A stretch of 64,000 bases of DNA, from the NCBI GenBank assembly GCA_027605045.1, contig JAQFWX010000015.1:852455-916454 (forward strand), in the 5' to 3' direction. The position numbers and the translations under genes are program-made. Positions 45,225-56,636 of the stretch are shown here, piece after piece (positions within the stretch are counted from its first letter, which is position 1; each line of letters begins with the position of its first letter). The notes under the pieces are model-generated. The model was not told the DNA's origin. It worked only from the letters and a program-made list of their open reading frames with translations, and searched no databases. This stretch comes from Phallus indusiatus (lineage: Eukaryota; Basidiomycota; Agaricomycetes; Phallales; Phallaceae).

Positions 45225-46820
45225 ATGTCGCAGGATCGAACCGTTCGTGTCAGAAACGATAACGACAGCATCATATATGTTGGAGATTGGACCGTCTTGC
45301 AGGCAGCCACGGTCAATAATCTCGTAAACTTAGTTAATGGCCCACCGCTTTCTCCGACATTACACAGTACTACTACTACAAGCAGCTTTTCATTTCCATT
45401 TCGTGGTCAGCATCACAAGCTTACTCTATTTGCACGAGATATTTTGCTTACCATTTCTTGAAAAATAGGCTCGTCGATAGGTGTGATCAGCTCAATAAAT
45501 ATCGCAAACCTGTCGGAAAGTGACCAGGATCCTTCTTGGACATGCGCTGTTGACGGCTCCACCTTGGGCTTACTAGACTTATCCGCGGTAAATCAACAAA
45601 ACGGCGAGGTAGTGTGCAGCATAGCGGGTATCACAGATGACGCGGCACATGAACTCGTCGTAAACGTAACCTCACGAGGAATGCCATTCTATCTCGACTA
45701 TATTGAATATAAACCTTCTCCGGATATCCCTTTGGAGAATTCACTCGTAGTTGTCTCAAATACCGATCCCGGAGTAGATTTTATTTCGGGATGGGAAAAT
45801 ATAGGTATCCGGAATGGGACGACAGATCCCAATGGTCTAGTCAACGTGACCTTTACCGGTATGTATATAAGCTCAAAAATCCTTTTCAGTTTTCAACAAT
45901 TCTAATAGAGTAACGGTGCAGGGATTCAACTTACCTGGTATGCATATATTCCGATTTCGGAGCCGCATACTACACCCTCTTCGGGAATCTTTTCCGTCGA
46001 TAATCAACCCTACACACCTTTCCAAATACCGGGCCTGGAGGAACAGTTTTCGGCTACAGCTTTCAATCAACTTCTATTTACAACACCAATGCTCGAGATG
46101 GGAACTCATATGGTTTCTGCGAAATATACTGGGAGCGCAGGGGAGAGTCCGTTCACATTTGAGTACCTTATTGTAACAAACGGATCTTTTCCCTCCACAA
46201 ACACCACTTCAACACCTCCCTCTTCTACACATCCCATCGGAGGAAAAGATGGAAACCCGACATTCCCTCCAGCACCACCATCCACGAATGACGCTAAAAA
46301 TCCATCACATGCCTATGTGGGCAGCATCGTCGGCGGTGTTGTGGGTGGCGTTGGGGGTATATTAATATGCACAGTCATTTTGTTCTTCTGGCTCAGATCT
46401 CGCCGGAAGAATCTCGAAAATCGTGGTGTCATAGAGTCTTTTTCCACACAACCTCAGTTTGTCTCTCCAGCGACACCGTTGTTGGGATCAAATCAGACTG
46501 CTGTGAATCAAAGAATGTTGTCTATTGATCATAATCATCATCATCCAAAACCAAGCATGAGTACACTCCCTAATTCACCCCCCTCGTCAAGCAATTCGGT
46601 CTCACCTTACGGGGCTAAATTAGGAACAAGCCGGCCTCTCCCGGTCCCTCCACCTGTCACTCAATTGATTTCACCGAGTTTACGAAAGGTTTCTGTGCAG
46701 ATCGGTGCAACACCTGATACCATAACTCCTATTCGACATGAAGATAGCGGGATTCGGTTATCACAACCCATTTCGGCGGAATCTTTGACAGAACTACCTC
46801 CATTATATTCCCCTACATAG
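45225..46820 (+). CDS. Single-pass membrane protein with two galactose-binding-like modules, array copy 1
   Basis: Exons 45225-45405, 45469-45858 and 45922-46820 give 489 residues. The ectodomain has two beta modules of the type common in mushroom orphan membrane proteins. Module one has IIYVGDWTVLQAATV, LHSTTTTSSFSFPFRGSSIG, DPSWTCAVDGST and ELVVNVTSRGMPFYLDYIEY. Module two has DPGVDFISGWENIGIRN, PYTPFQIPGLEEQF and MLEMGTHMVSAKYTG. A Ser/Thr/Pro linker precedes one membrane helix (about residues 322-348, VGSIVGGVVGGVGG-ILICTV) and a basic stop-transfer RSRRK. The cytosolic tail ends with RHEDSGIRLSQPI and ELPPLYSPT. There is no N-terminal signal peptide (MSQDRTVRVRNDN), as in other family members I recall. 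Function unknown; adhesion or sensing is a guess. Intact. Confidence 0.85.
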
Positions 46821-49221
46821 CTACTTCATACATATTTACATATTTACAATTTTCTGGGTATATTGTACAATAGTAATTGGGTATTTAATATCCGACGTTT
46901 GAGTTGAGTTTCACATGGTTTCACGGGCCATTGGCTGCAATAGAATTGTATGAATTCTGTCCGGTAATTGAAGTTAAGATTGGTTTATTTCGATGACTAG
47001 CCTGCGAGTAAAGAAGCCCAACTACGTGTATGTATTCTATTCACGGATATATATGCGCTTCAATGATTTGGTCAGCTTTGGATCTCCTGACATTTTCTGC
47101 TGAGATTGTTTCTGAAAAGTGGGCTTTATTTTACAAACCTTGATCATTGAAATCTAAACCGTTAAACACCAAGTTTGAGTAGCGTCGCGAGTTAACACAC
47201 CAGTTGAGCCTCCGAGTCAGTCTCTGAAGTTGAATAAACTGAGACATGAGCTCTGTTCTCACGTTCTCATTTAATTTTCGGGCTTCTCGCTAGTTTCTTC
47301 GGAATCCTTCCAGCGCTCCGCTCGCACAAGAAGAGTCTAAAACTCAGTAATTACAAGATTACTTCGGTAACCGTGTGGGTTTTCTTCCATATCACACGGG
47401 CGTGCATCAGTCGCATGAAACCACATTGTAGGCTTAACAACCTCGAAATGATTTGATTGTAGTTCTAAATGACGGTAAAATTTAAAATAAAGAAGATGGG
47501 TTAATGAAGATGGCACCCTAAGTGTGAGACTCACTGAGGTTCCGTCGGGGCTTATCGCACAGTAGAAAATATTTCGTCGAATGTGCCCACGCCATACTTT
47601 CCTTGTTGTTTTCAAAGAGATTGATTTACCGGCTATTTAGATGATATTTGGCTGGAGGGTGGTTTTTCCACGAATATCGCCACTACGGTTGAGTTAACTT
47701 GAGTACTTCGAACTTCGAAGATTGGCTTAATTGTTTCCACCTGTACCGAACGATTCTGACTCAACAAATCTACGTGTAATGGAGCGTCAGAATATCATTC
47801 GCAACTGAGCAAAAACTGAGACTGAGCAAAGACTGAGCAAAAAAAGGACTGCGAGCAGCGTGACAGTCACAGCCATAACGCCTCGTTTGAAGTCGTTTCC
47901 ATCCCTCGTTCCGAGTTAGGCTATTATTCGGGACATCACATACACTTAAGTCGCTCCTCTACCAGGGAAAGACCGTCTTGGGTGATTCCGTTCATCAGCA
48001 GAAGCTCAGAGGGAGCCAACAGGAACGGATTGGGAACAGTCGCACCAGGCGTTGAACATGTCATACCGGGAAGGTCTTGATGGTAGCGCTTGGACAACTT
48101 GAACCTCAGATCTCAGAGCTCGAATGGTTTCCTCGATTTCGCATTATCCAAGGTGTGCGTTTGAGGGCCCCCGGCCGACGTTCGCAACGCTTCCAACCGG
48201 TAACTTCCAGCAGACCCTGAACCATGCTGTCGCCAGAACCTGTTACGACTTGCGTTAGAGGAATAACTAGAGAAATAGGACACCGATCCCGATGGTCGGC
48301 GAAGATCCAGGTCAGATTGAGAGGATTCGAGAAGTTAAGATTGTTTTAACTCCTACGTGAATTGGGTACTGTTTTCATGGTCTTTTTTTCTTGATGTGGT
48401 CAATCTGATAATGTTTTTCAGTCTACGTGCAATGAATTGCCTTTCCCAAGTTCGTCATGAGTTTGCAAAGTCACGCGGAATGACTGAACATCATGTCTGG
48501 AAAGACTGAAAGACGTCTCAACATCCCCTTCCAACACAGACGCGAATGTTCTCAGCGTCGACAGCTTACACATGAGCACAGGTCAATCAAACAATGTCAA
48601 ACACAGCAGAAGCACCGTTGATAATACGTTAAAAGCCATCTTGCTTTTACGGACGGGGTTGAAGCTCTTTAGTTGGTTTGGCCTCACCATCCATATTGTA
48701 AGGGATTCGTATATCCTTACAAGTGCCCCGGCTCGAGATTCCTTTTCCTTAATAATCTTCGTTACTCAATCCCCATTACTTAAGTTTTCTTTATGTTCCT
48801 TGTCCCTATTTCTCTTCTCTAAAAACATATATAAACCCTCAGTTTTGTATCTAGTTTCCCCCAGTTTCGAATTGATGAGGCCTTGAAACACTCTATTCGT
48901 GTGACTACCAAATCTATTTGAAGCTCGTGTAGTCTACATTCTTGCAGACTTCGCACATATGCTGAACTCTTTGTGTCATTTGCTAGATTGAAGGTGAAGC
49001 TCGTTGTACGAAGGATCAGGTACATAGGTCAACGTTTCCTGTCAAGAATAACGGTACTATTGGCGCGAAAGGCCTCGTCACCGACGATGAAGCAGTGATC
49101 GAGGAAGTCGCCCATTGATCGTTCAGTGTCTACATCCACGTCAAAAGAATCCATTGTCTGATGTCTATCTTCGCTCTGAGTTCTTCTTCAGCTACCTCCA
49201 TGAAGCGGATGATAGTATGTA
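46821..49221. other. Array unit 1, 3' flank and spacer
   Basis: Shares blocks with 51615-53120 and 63267-64000: the conserved 3' flank, the aaaagagtctaaaactcag block, a fragment resembling the upstream region of DUF6533 gene D (47410-47490) and the tttacc-ggctatttagatgat block. It is longer than the corresponding part of unit 2 by roughly 1.1 kb between about 48118 and 49215; this extra part includes a solo LTR. No gene. Confidence 0.55.
48697..48955. mobile_element. Solo LTR (259 bp)
   Basis: Begins tgtaagggattcg and ends gacttcgca (TG...CA), flanked by the 5-bp duplication catat at 48692-48696 and 48956-48960. Contains a TATA-like atataaacc near 48829-48837. Not related to the copia LTR at 57506. 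It lies in sequence absent from array unit 2. Confidence 0.7.
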
Positions 49222-49292
49222 CCGGTTGATGCTGCAGAAGTAATGCTCAACGAAACAAGGGCCGAAAAGATTATTGTCGTTGGCCTCAGCAT
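49222..49292 (-). pseudogene. GH92 5' stub, array unit 2
   Basis: ATG at 49292 opens MLRPTTIIFSALVSLSITSA, matching the GH92 signal peptide at 43634. Similarity continues upstream of the ATG into the promoter to about 49440 but ends downstream after about 25 codons. The catalytic part is missing. Divergent to the membrane-protein gene of the same unit. Confidence 0.8.
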
Positions 49293-49440
49293 TTTGAAGA
49301 AAGATATAAAAAACCACAAAAGAAATAAGTATGACACTCACCGGACTAGAGGTGGCAATTTGAAATAACCGCCTTTGAGCCATGACCTCAATTACCACCT
49401 GAGCTAATTGGCAGATGTTCGGTTTCCAGTCGCTTACTTA

Positions 49441-50001
49441 CCACTGTCGGCAGGCCCCGGCGTAGCGTTACCCGGCGCAGATCACCGTGGCACCGCTGGT
49501 GACCGATTCATTGGTGATATTCCTGCCTCGTCTCGGTCCCCGTGAGGGTGTTCTAGGGTGTTCTTGGTTGTCAATGGGGGGGTCCGAGCTTTGCTCGGAA
49601 CGCGGAACAAAAACGCCAGGTGGGCGGGCTCTTCCTTGACGCCGCCAAGTGGAGTGACATGAGACTATATTTCTCATGTTTGGTGCGCTAGGGAAGGACA
49701 GAAAGTAGGCCATCTCCTAGCACGAGAGTGATGGCGGTGAGGGCGACGTGCAATGGGCTCTGGCGCTCAGCAGGACATAGGTGCCCACTGCTGTGCCGGC
49801 GTCTCTCGTTGCTTTTTCTGAAGCGCGGTCGGTAAACGTCATGCCATCTCATCGCTGGAGAGGCTTACAAGCCGCCACTTTGGCATATCAATATTTTTAT
49901 TCATGGACTATAGCCAGACAGTCCAAATTCAGCCCATCATAAAAAAATAACAGCCTCCTTTCTTTTCATCTTTTTTTGAATACCCCCTCCCCACCGAAAG
50001 A
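49441..50001. other. Array unit 2, 5' flank of membrane-protein copy 2
   Basis: Contains a GC-rich block (49448-49850) shared with 53320-53580 but not present in unit 1, followed by the conserved block tcatcgctggagaggc (49850) and the leader. No gene. Confidence 0.5.
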
Positions 50002-51614
50002 ATGTCGGGGAATCAATTCGTTCGTGTCAGAAACGATAACAACAGTATAACATACATTGGAGATTGGACCATCTTGCAAGCAGACACAGTCGATAATCTT
50101 ATAAACTTAGTTAATGGTCCACCGTTTTCTCCGACACTACACAGTACCACCACAACAAGCAGTTTTTCATTTCCATTTCGTGGTCAGTATCACAAGCTTG
50201 CTCTACTTCCATGAGATGTTTTGCTTACTATTTTTTGAAAAATAGGCTCGTCGATAGGTGTGGTTAGCTCAATAAATATCGCAAATTTGTCGGAAAGTAA
50301 CCAGGATCCTTCTTGGACATGCGCTGTCGATGGCTCCACCTTGGGCTTACTAAATTTATCAGCGATAAATCAACAAAACGGCGAGGTAGTGTGCAGCATA
50401 GGAGGTCTCACAGATGACGCGGCACATGAACTGGTCGTAAACATAACCTCACGAGGAATGCCATTCTATCTTGACTACATTGAATATATACCTTCTTCAG
50501 ATATCCCTTTGGAAAATTCATTCGTAGTTGTTTCAGTTACCGATCCCGGAGTGGATTTTATTTCGGGATGGGAAAATATAGGTATCCGGGTTGGGACGAC
50601 AGATCCCGATGGCCTAGTCAACGTGACCTTTACTGGTATGTATGAAAGTTCCAAAATCCTTTCAGTTTTCAAAATAACGGTACAGGGATGCAACTTATGT
50701 GGTTTGCATATATTCCGATTTCGGAGCCGCATACTACTCCCTCTTCGGGAATCTTTTCCGTCGATAGTCAACCATACACACCCTTTCAAATACCGGGCTT
50801 AGAGCAACAGTTTTCGGCTCCGGCATACAACCAACTTCTATTTACAACACCAATGCTCGAGATGGGAAAACATATGGTTTCCGCGAAATATACTGGGAGC
50901 GCAGGGGAGAGTCCATTCACGTTCGAGTACCTTATTGTGACAAACGGATCTTTTCCCTCCACAAACACCACTACAATAACTCCTTCGTCCTCGTCCACAA
51001 ACACTACTCCAACAACTTCTTCGTCCACAAATCCTATTGGAAGAAAAGGTGGGAACCCGACATCCCCTCCAGCACCATTTACGAATGACGTTAAAAATTC
51101 ATCACATGCCAATGTGGGCAGCATGGTCGGGGGTGTTGTGGGAGGCGTTGGAGGTATATTAATATGCACAGTCATTTTGTTCTTCTGGCTCAGATCTCGC
51201 CGGAAGAACCTCGAAAATCGTGGTGTCATAGAGTCCTTTACCGTACAACCGCAGTTCGTCTCTCCAGGGACACCGTTGTTGGGATCAAATCAGACTGCTG
51301 GAAATCAAAGAATGTTGTCTATTGATGATAATCATCATCATCGAAAACCAAGTATGAGTACACTCCCCAATCCACCCCTCTCCTCAAGCAATTCGGTCCC
51401 ACCTTACACGGCTAACTTAGGAACAAGCCGGCCCCTCCCAGCTCCTCCCCCTGTCACTCAATTGATTTCACCGAGTTTACAAAATGTTCCTGTGCAGATC
51501 GGTGCAACACCTAATACCATAGCCCCTATTCGACATGATGATAGCGGGATTCGGTTATCACCCATTCTGGCGGAATCTTTGATGGAACTACCTCCATTAT
51601 ATTCCTGTACATAG
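50002..51614 (+). CDS. Single-pass membrane protein with two galactose-binding-like modules, array copy 2
   Basis: Exons 50002-50182, 50246-50635 and 50686-51614 give 499 residues, the longest copy. Exons 1 and 2 have exactly the same lengths as in copies 1, 3 and 4. The second intron is 50 nt rather than 63 nt as in copy 1. The sequence follows copy 1 closely: DPSWTCAVDGST, ELVVNITSRGMPFYLDYIEY, the helix VGGILICTVILFFWLRSRRK, and the tail RHDDSGIRLSPI and ELPPLYSCT. The Thr/Ser linker is expanded relative to copy 1 (TTTITPSSSSTNTTPTTSSS). The tail shows HDDSG instead of HEDSG. Intact; begins MSGNQFVRVRNDN, without signal peptide. Confidence 0.85.
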
Positions 51615-53124
51615 CTGCTCTATACATACTGTGTATATGTATAATTTTTCCGGGTATTTGATATCTGACGTTTGAATTGAGTTTCACGTGGTTTCCAGAG
51701 TCATTGGTTGCAATAGAATAGCCCGTCCGGAAATGAGCTGAGATTGGTTTTTTTGATTACTCAGGCTGCCAATCTGAAGTAAAGAAGCTCGACTACGCGT
51801 ACGTATTCTATTCACGGATATATCAATGATTTACTCGTCTAAGGATATCTTGTTATTTTCTGCTAAGATTGTTTCTGAAAAGTGAGTGTTATGTTACAAA
51901 ACATATGGCACCGCCAGTCTTGATCGATTGATCACTGAAATCCAAACCATAAAACAATACAAATCATAAAACAACAAGTTTAGTAACATCGCAAATCAAC
52001 ACCCATCAGTTGAGCGTCAGTCTTTGTAGTTGAATGAACCGAGACATGACCTAGTATATGTTCTCACATTGTCATTGAATTTTCGGGCTTCTCGCTAGTT
52101 TCAGCGCACCGCTTGCTCAAAAAGAGTCTAAAACTCAGTAGTAGAGAAAATCACTTCGGTAAGTGTGTGGTTTGCTTCTATCGCACGTGCGTGCACACGC
52201 CCAATTGGAGAGTGAGGTGATTTTTACCTCACCTCGCTCATATGCATTTTTTCATTCAGTTTTTCCCAAGCGGCGTCAAGGGAGTTGTTTAACGTCGAGA
52301 ACTGAATGAAAAATTGCATGATATGAGCTGGGTCAGGTGAAAATCACCTCCCTCATTTAGTTGAGCGTGTATCAGTTGCCTGATTCAGAAGCAACACTGT
52401 ATTTATAGGCTTGACAACCTCGAGCTCGGAATAAATTGATTGTAATTCTAATGGCGGTACGAACAATATTTCTAAATTTAAAAGAAAGAATATGGGTTAA
52501 TGAAGATGGCATTTTGGGTGTGAGACTCACTGAGGTTCCGTCGGGGCTTATCACACAGTAGGAAATATATTTCGTCGGATGCAGTTATGCATACTTTCCC
52601 TATCGCAATGAAAGAGTTGATTTACCCGCTATTTAGATGATATTTTGTTGGAGGTAGTTTCTCCATGAATATCGCCGCTGTAGTTGAGTACTTCGAACTT
52701 CGAAGATTGGCTTGATTGTTTCCACCTCGACCAGGAGACACCGACTCATGAAACCTACATGGGAGGATGATTCGATAGTACTGTAGTGGAGCGTCAAAAT
52801 ATCATTCGACAATTGAGAACTGAGCAAAAAAAACAATCGCGGAGTAGTGTGACAGTCACAGCTGTAACACCTACGTTTTCATCCTTCTCGATCCGAGTCT
52901 ATCCCTCAGGACACCACATTCGCTCTTCTACCAAAGGAAAGACTGCATACGTTCTACAACATTTTATAGGGTTTCTATTCAGAGTCTCTGCTGCCAGCCG
53001 TCTCAAATAATTCCATTCATGTTCAATAAAAGCTTAGTGGGAACAAACGCACCACGCGTTGAACTTGCATACCGGGAAGGTCTTTATGGAACGCTTGGGC
53101 GACTTGAACCTCAACTGTGTCGGA
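51615..53124. other. Array unit 2, 3' flank
   Basis: Homologous to the 3' flank of unit 1 through the aaaagagtctaaaactcag block (52121), the DUF6533-D-like fragment (52375-52470) and the tttacc-cgctatttagatgat block (52620), and interrupted by a foldback element at 52196-52369. No gene. Confidence 0.55.
52196..52369. mobile_element. Foldback/MITE-like element (174 bp)
   Basis: The left arm (cacgcccaattgg, then aggtgatttttacctcacct, then ctcatatgcattttttcatt) is the inverted, imperfect complement of the right arm ending ttgagcgtg, with a central loop of about 40 bases (52270-52310). Units 1 and 4 lack it and read straight through gcgtg-yatcag at the same place. No coding capacity. Confidence 0.7.
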
Positions 53125-53125
53125 A

Positions 53126-53169
53126 TGATTAACAAGAGCCGAAAAGATTGCTGTCGTCGGCCTCAGCAT
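53126..53169 (-). pseudogene. GH92 5' stub, array unit 3
   Basis: ATG at 53169 opens MLRPTTAIFSALV before similarity to the GH92 signal peptide is lost. Upstream similarity extends through the promoter to about 53310. Shorter than the unit 2 stub at its downstream end. Confidence 0.75.
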
Positions 53170-53728
53170 TTTGAAGAAAGATATAAAAAATCACGAATGA
53201 AATAAGTACTCACTGGACTAGAAGTGGCAATTTAATAATCACCTGAGCCAAGGCCTCAATTACCACCTGAGCTAATCAGTTCGTTCTATGTTCGGTTCCC
53301 AGTCGCGTGTTACCACTGTCGGCACCGTGCTCGTAGCGTTACCTGGCGCAAATCACCGTAGCACCGCTGGTGATCGGTGACCGGTTGACTGGTGACACTC
53401 TTGATTTAGGCTTCCGCCTCGTCTCGGTCCCCGTGAAGGTGTTCGTGGCAGGTTGGGGTCGAGCTTTGCTCGGAACGCGCAATGAGCTCTGGCGCCCGCG
53501 AGCTCAGATGGGTGCCCACTGGTGTGCTGGCACCTTCTTTCGTTGCTTCATTTCTTAAGCGCAGTCGGTAAGCGACATGTCATCTGATCGCTGGAGAGGC
53601 CTACAAGCCGCCAGTTGGCAGATCGATATTGTTATCCATGGATTATAGCCAGACAGCCTAACTTTAGCCCATCATAACAGCCTCCTTTCTTTTACCTTTC
53701 TTTTGCACACTTCTTCGCCACCGAAAGA
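53170..53728. other. Array unit 3, 5' flank
   Basis: GH92-promoter-like segment to about 53310, then the GC-rich block shared with unit 2, then the conserved gatcgctggagaggcc block at 53586 and leader of copy 3. Confidence 0.5.
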
Positions 53729-55157
53729 ATGTCAGAGAATCAATTCGTTCGTGTCAGAAACGATAACAACAGCATAACATACGTCGGAGATTGGACCATC
53801 TTGCAAGCAGACACAGTCGATAATCTTATAAACTTAGTTAATGGTCCACCGTTTTCTCCGACACTACACAGTACCACCACAACAAGCAGTTTTTCATTTC
53901 CATTTCGTGGTCAGCATCACAAGCTTACTCTACTTCCATGAGATGTTTTGCTTACTATTTTTTGAAAAATAGGCTCATCGATAGGTGTGATCAGCTCAAT
54001 AAATATCGCAAATTTGTCGAAGAATGACCAGGATCCTTCTTGGACATGCGCTGTCGACGGCATTACCTTGGGCTTACTAGATTTATCTGCGGTAAATCAA
54101 CAAAACGCTGAGATAGTGTGCGGCAAAGGCGGTCTCACAAATGACGCGGCACATGAACTGGTCGTAAACGTAACCTCACGAGGAATGCCATTCTATCTCG
54201 ACTACATTGAATATACACCTTCTTCAGATGTCCCTTTGGAGAATTCATTCGTAGTTGTCTCAAATACCGATCCCGGAGTAGATTTTATTTCAGGATGGGA
54301 AAATATAGGTATCCGGGTTGGGACGACGGATCCCAATAGCCTAGTCAACGTTACTTTTACTGGTATGAAAGCTCAAAAATCCTTTCAGTTTTCAGTTCTA
54401 ATAGAGCAACGGTGCAGGTATTCAACTTACCTGGTTTGCATATATTCCGATTTCGGAGCCGCATACTAATCCCTCTTCCGGAATGTTTTCCGTCGATAAT
54501 AAACCCTACACACCATTTCAAATACCGGGCCTAGAGCAACAGTTTTCAGCTACAGCATACAACCAACTTCTATTTACAACACCAATGCTCGAGATGGGAA
54601 CTCATACGGATTCTGCGAAATATACTGGGAGCGCAGGGGAGAGTCCGTTCACATTTGAGTACCTTATTGTCACAAACGGATCTTTTTCATCCACAAACAC
54701 CACTCCAACAAATTCCTCGTCCACAAATTCCATCGAAGGAAAAGGTGGAAACCCAACATTTTCTCCAGCACCGCCATCTACAAATGACGCTAAAGATTCA
54801 TCACATGTAGGAAGCATCGTTGGAGGCGTTGTGGGAGGCGTTGTGACGATAGTAATATGCACAGTCATCTTGCTCTTCTGGCTTAGATCTCGCCGGAGAA
54901 ACCGCAGAAGTAGTCAAGCTATACGTGGCGTCATAGAACCCTTTTCCGCACGACCCCAGTTCGTCTCTCGTGCAGCTCCATTGTCGGTATCGAATCAGAT
55001 TGCTGGAAGTCAAGGAACGTCGTCTATTTATCATCACTCACAATCAAGCATGAGTACATCCCCCACTTCATCCCCCTTGTCAAGCAATTTGTCACTGCGT
55101 TCACGAAAAGATTCTGTGCCGACCGATGCAACATTCAATACCATAACTCCTATTTGA
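53729..55157 (+). CDS. Single-pass membrane protein, array copy 3, truncated tail
   Basis: Exons 53729-53909, 53973-54362 and 54418-55157 give 436 residues. Both ectodomain modules and the membrane helix (IVGGVVGGVVTIVICTVI-LL, then FWLRSRRRN) are preserved. In the tail, the codon that is CGA (Arg) in copies 1, 2 and 4 is TGA at 55155-55157, so translation stops after TFNTITPI. The remainder of the usual tail is still readable downstream (HEDSGLRLSQTI, then PPLYSPS) up to a TAG at 55239-55241. The tail also lacks a stretch of about 30 residues found in copies 1 and 2. The protein would still reach the membrane but lacks the conserved cytosolic end motif. Confidence 0.82.
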
Positions 55158-56636
55158 CATGAAGATAGCGGCCTTCGGTTATCACAAACCATTACGGTGG
55201 AATCTTTGATAGAAGTACCTCCATTATATTCCCCATCATAGCTACTCCATACGTACATATGTACATTTCTCTGAGCATATTGAATAATAGTATTTGGGTA
55301 TTGATACCTGACATTTGAATCGAGTTTCACATGGTTTTCCGAGCCATTGGTTGCAATAGATGTGCATGAATTCTGTCTAGTAACTGAAGTTGAGATTGGT
55401 TTCTTTCGATTACTGGCTTGCAGGTAAAGAAGCTCGACTACGCGTATGTATTCATTCCATGATTCACTTATATGTTGTGCATTAACTCTGGAGTCTGATG
55501 AGATTGAAGCCTGTCGCAACGTACCACTCGAAAAATATACAGTTTTGATAGTAAATATAATATGAAACTAGCACCTGAATTTATAATAATTTACTTGGTC
55601 TTTACTAAAGCTATACTACTATCTTGCCAATCATTTTCTTAGTATTGTACTTCATGGGCCGCCTTCGGCGGCGCCTAAGCGTCCTTTATATTTCCGATAC
55701 CAACAAGGTCAAACCTGACCGCGTTTGTACAAAGCAGATGATCTGACAACATCATCTTACTATGTGATGATGACCATATGTGAGCAAATAGGATCCTTCC
55801 CGTTGGAAAGGACAATTTGAGTAACCTCGTTACAATACCATCCGTCACACTACGGAAGTGAGAGGCCAAATCAGAACATTGTTAAATCGCTGCATTGACT
55901 CAGATCGGCAAAATAGGTCAGGTTCTCCATCTGGTACTCCCAGTCGCGGCCTTCCTGGGGTCCTCCCATGATCATTTTTAATATCAGGTTCTCCAGGAGT
56001 TGTCTGGATAAATTCTTGTTTCACTGATTCCAACCTTCTGTTTAATAGTACCAGTTCAAATTTTGCCTGGCTCCTACTCAAACAGAAGACCGGGAGTGGA
56101 AGAGAGACTTGTATCGTTTTTTTATATCAGAACGAAAAGTTTCAGATGACGACAGATATCATCAATGTACAACGTATGTCAGCCTCAGATGATATATGAT
56201 ATCTGGATTCTGAACGTCGCAATCGAAGCAACCTGACAAGCAACCGAGCTACGGGCGAAAATTGTATACGTTGCTTCTGCAACTGTTCCTAATGGTCCAT
56301 TGCTCCAAGCAACAAATCTAAATTATTCCTAAGAACTGATCGGTGGTGTAACAACGTTTCCTGGAATAATTTTTTCAGTATTCTTGGTTTACGCTGGCTC
56401 CTTGTCAATAATAGAAACCCAACTTCTGGGAGTTGATCGAAATTGCCGTCTTATCGCTGGAGAGGCAATACGCCAACAATCCGCTAGACTGTAATGATGT
56501 TAGGTAAATGCATAGCCGTCTTCATAGAGCCAGATATCCCAATTTTCCTCATACAGTTACACTCCCCGAACTCCTTTCACCCTCCTCCTACTAATCTAGA
56601 CGCTCCGCATATTCTTTCGCCTCCCGATTCATATAA
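55158..56636. other. Array unit 3, 3' flank, and spacer to unit 4
   Basis: 55158-55460 aligns with the 3' flanks of the other copies, then similarity stops; the DUF6533-D-like fragment is absent. A hairpin gccgcc-ttc-ggcggc lies near 55661. A minus-strand protein-like frame at 56081-55845 is unassigned. The block cttatcgctggagaggcaat at 56452 marks the 5' flank of copy 4; no GH92 stub is seen in this unit. Confidence 0.45.

Noticed and set aside
44986..45327. Upstream frame (MYSPTAHHNN with hydrophobic stretch LLLTVCIV) as a signal peptide for membrane-protein copy 1
   Set aside because: It is in a different frame from the protein, has no splice sites joining them, and is not preserved upstream of copies 2 to 4.
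55845..56081. Minus-strand frame resembling a small kinetochore protein at its first residues
   Set aside because: Starts at a non-ATG codon, and similarity is limited to a few residues; no family motif.
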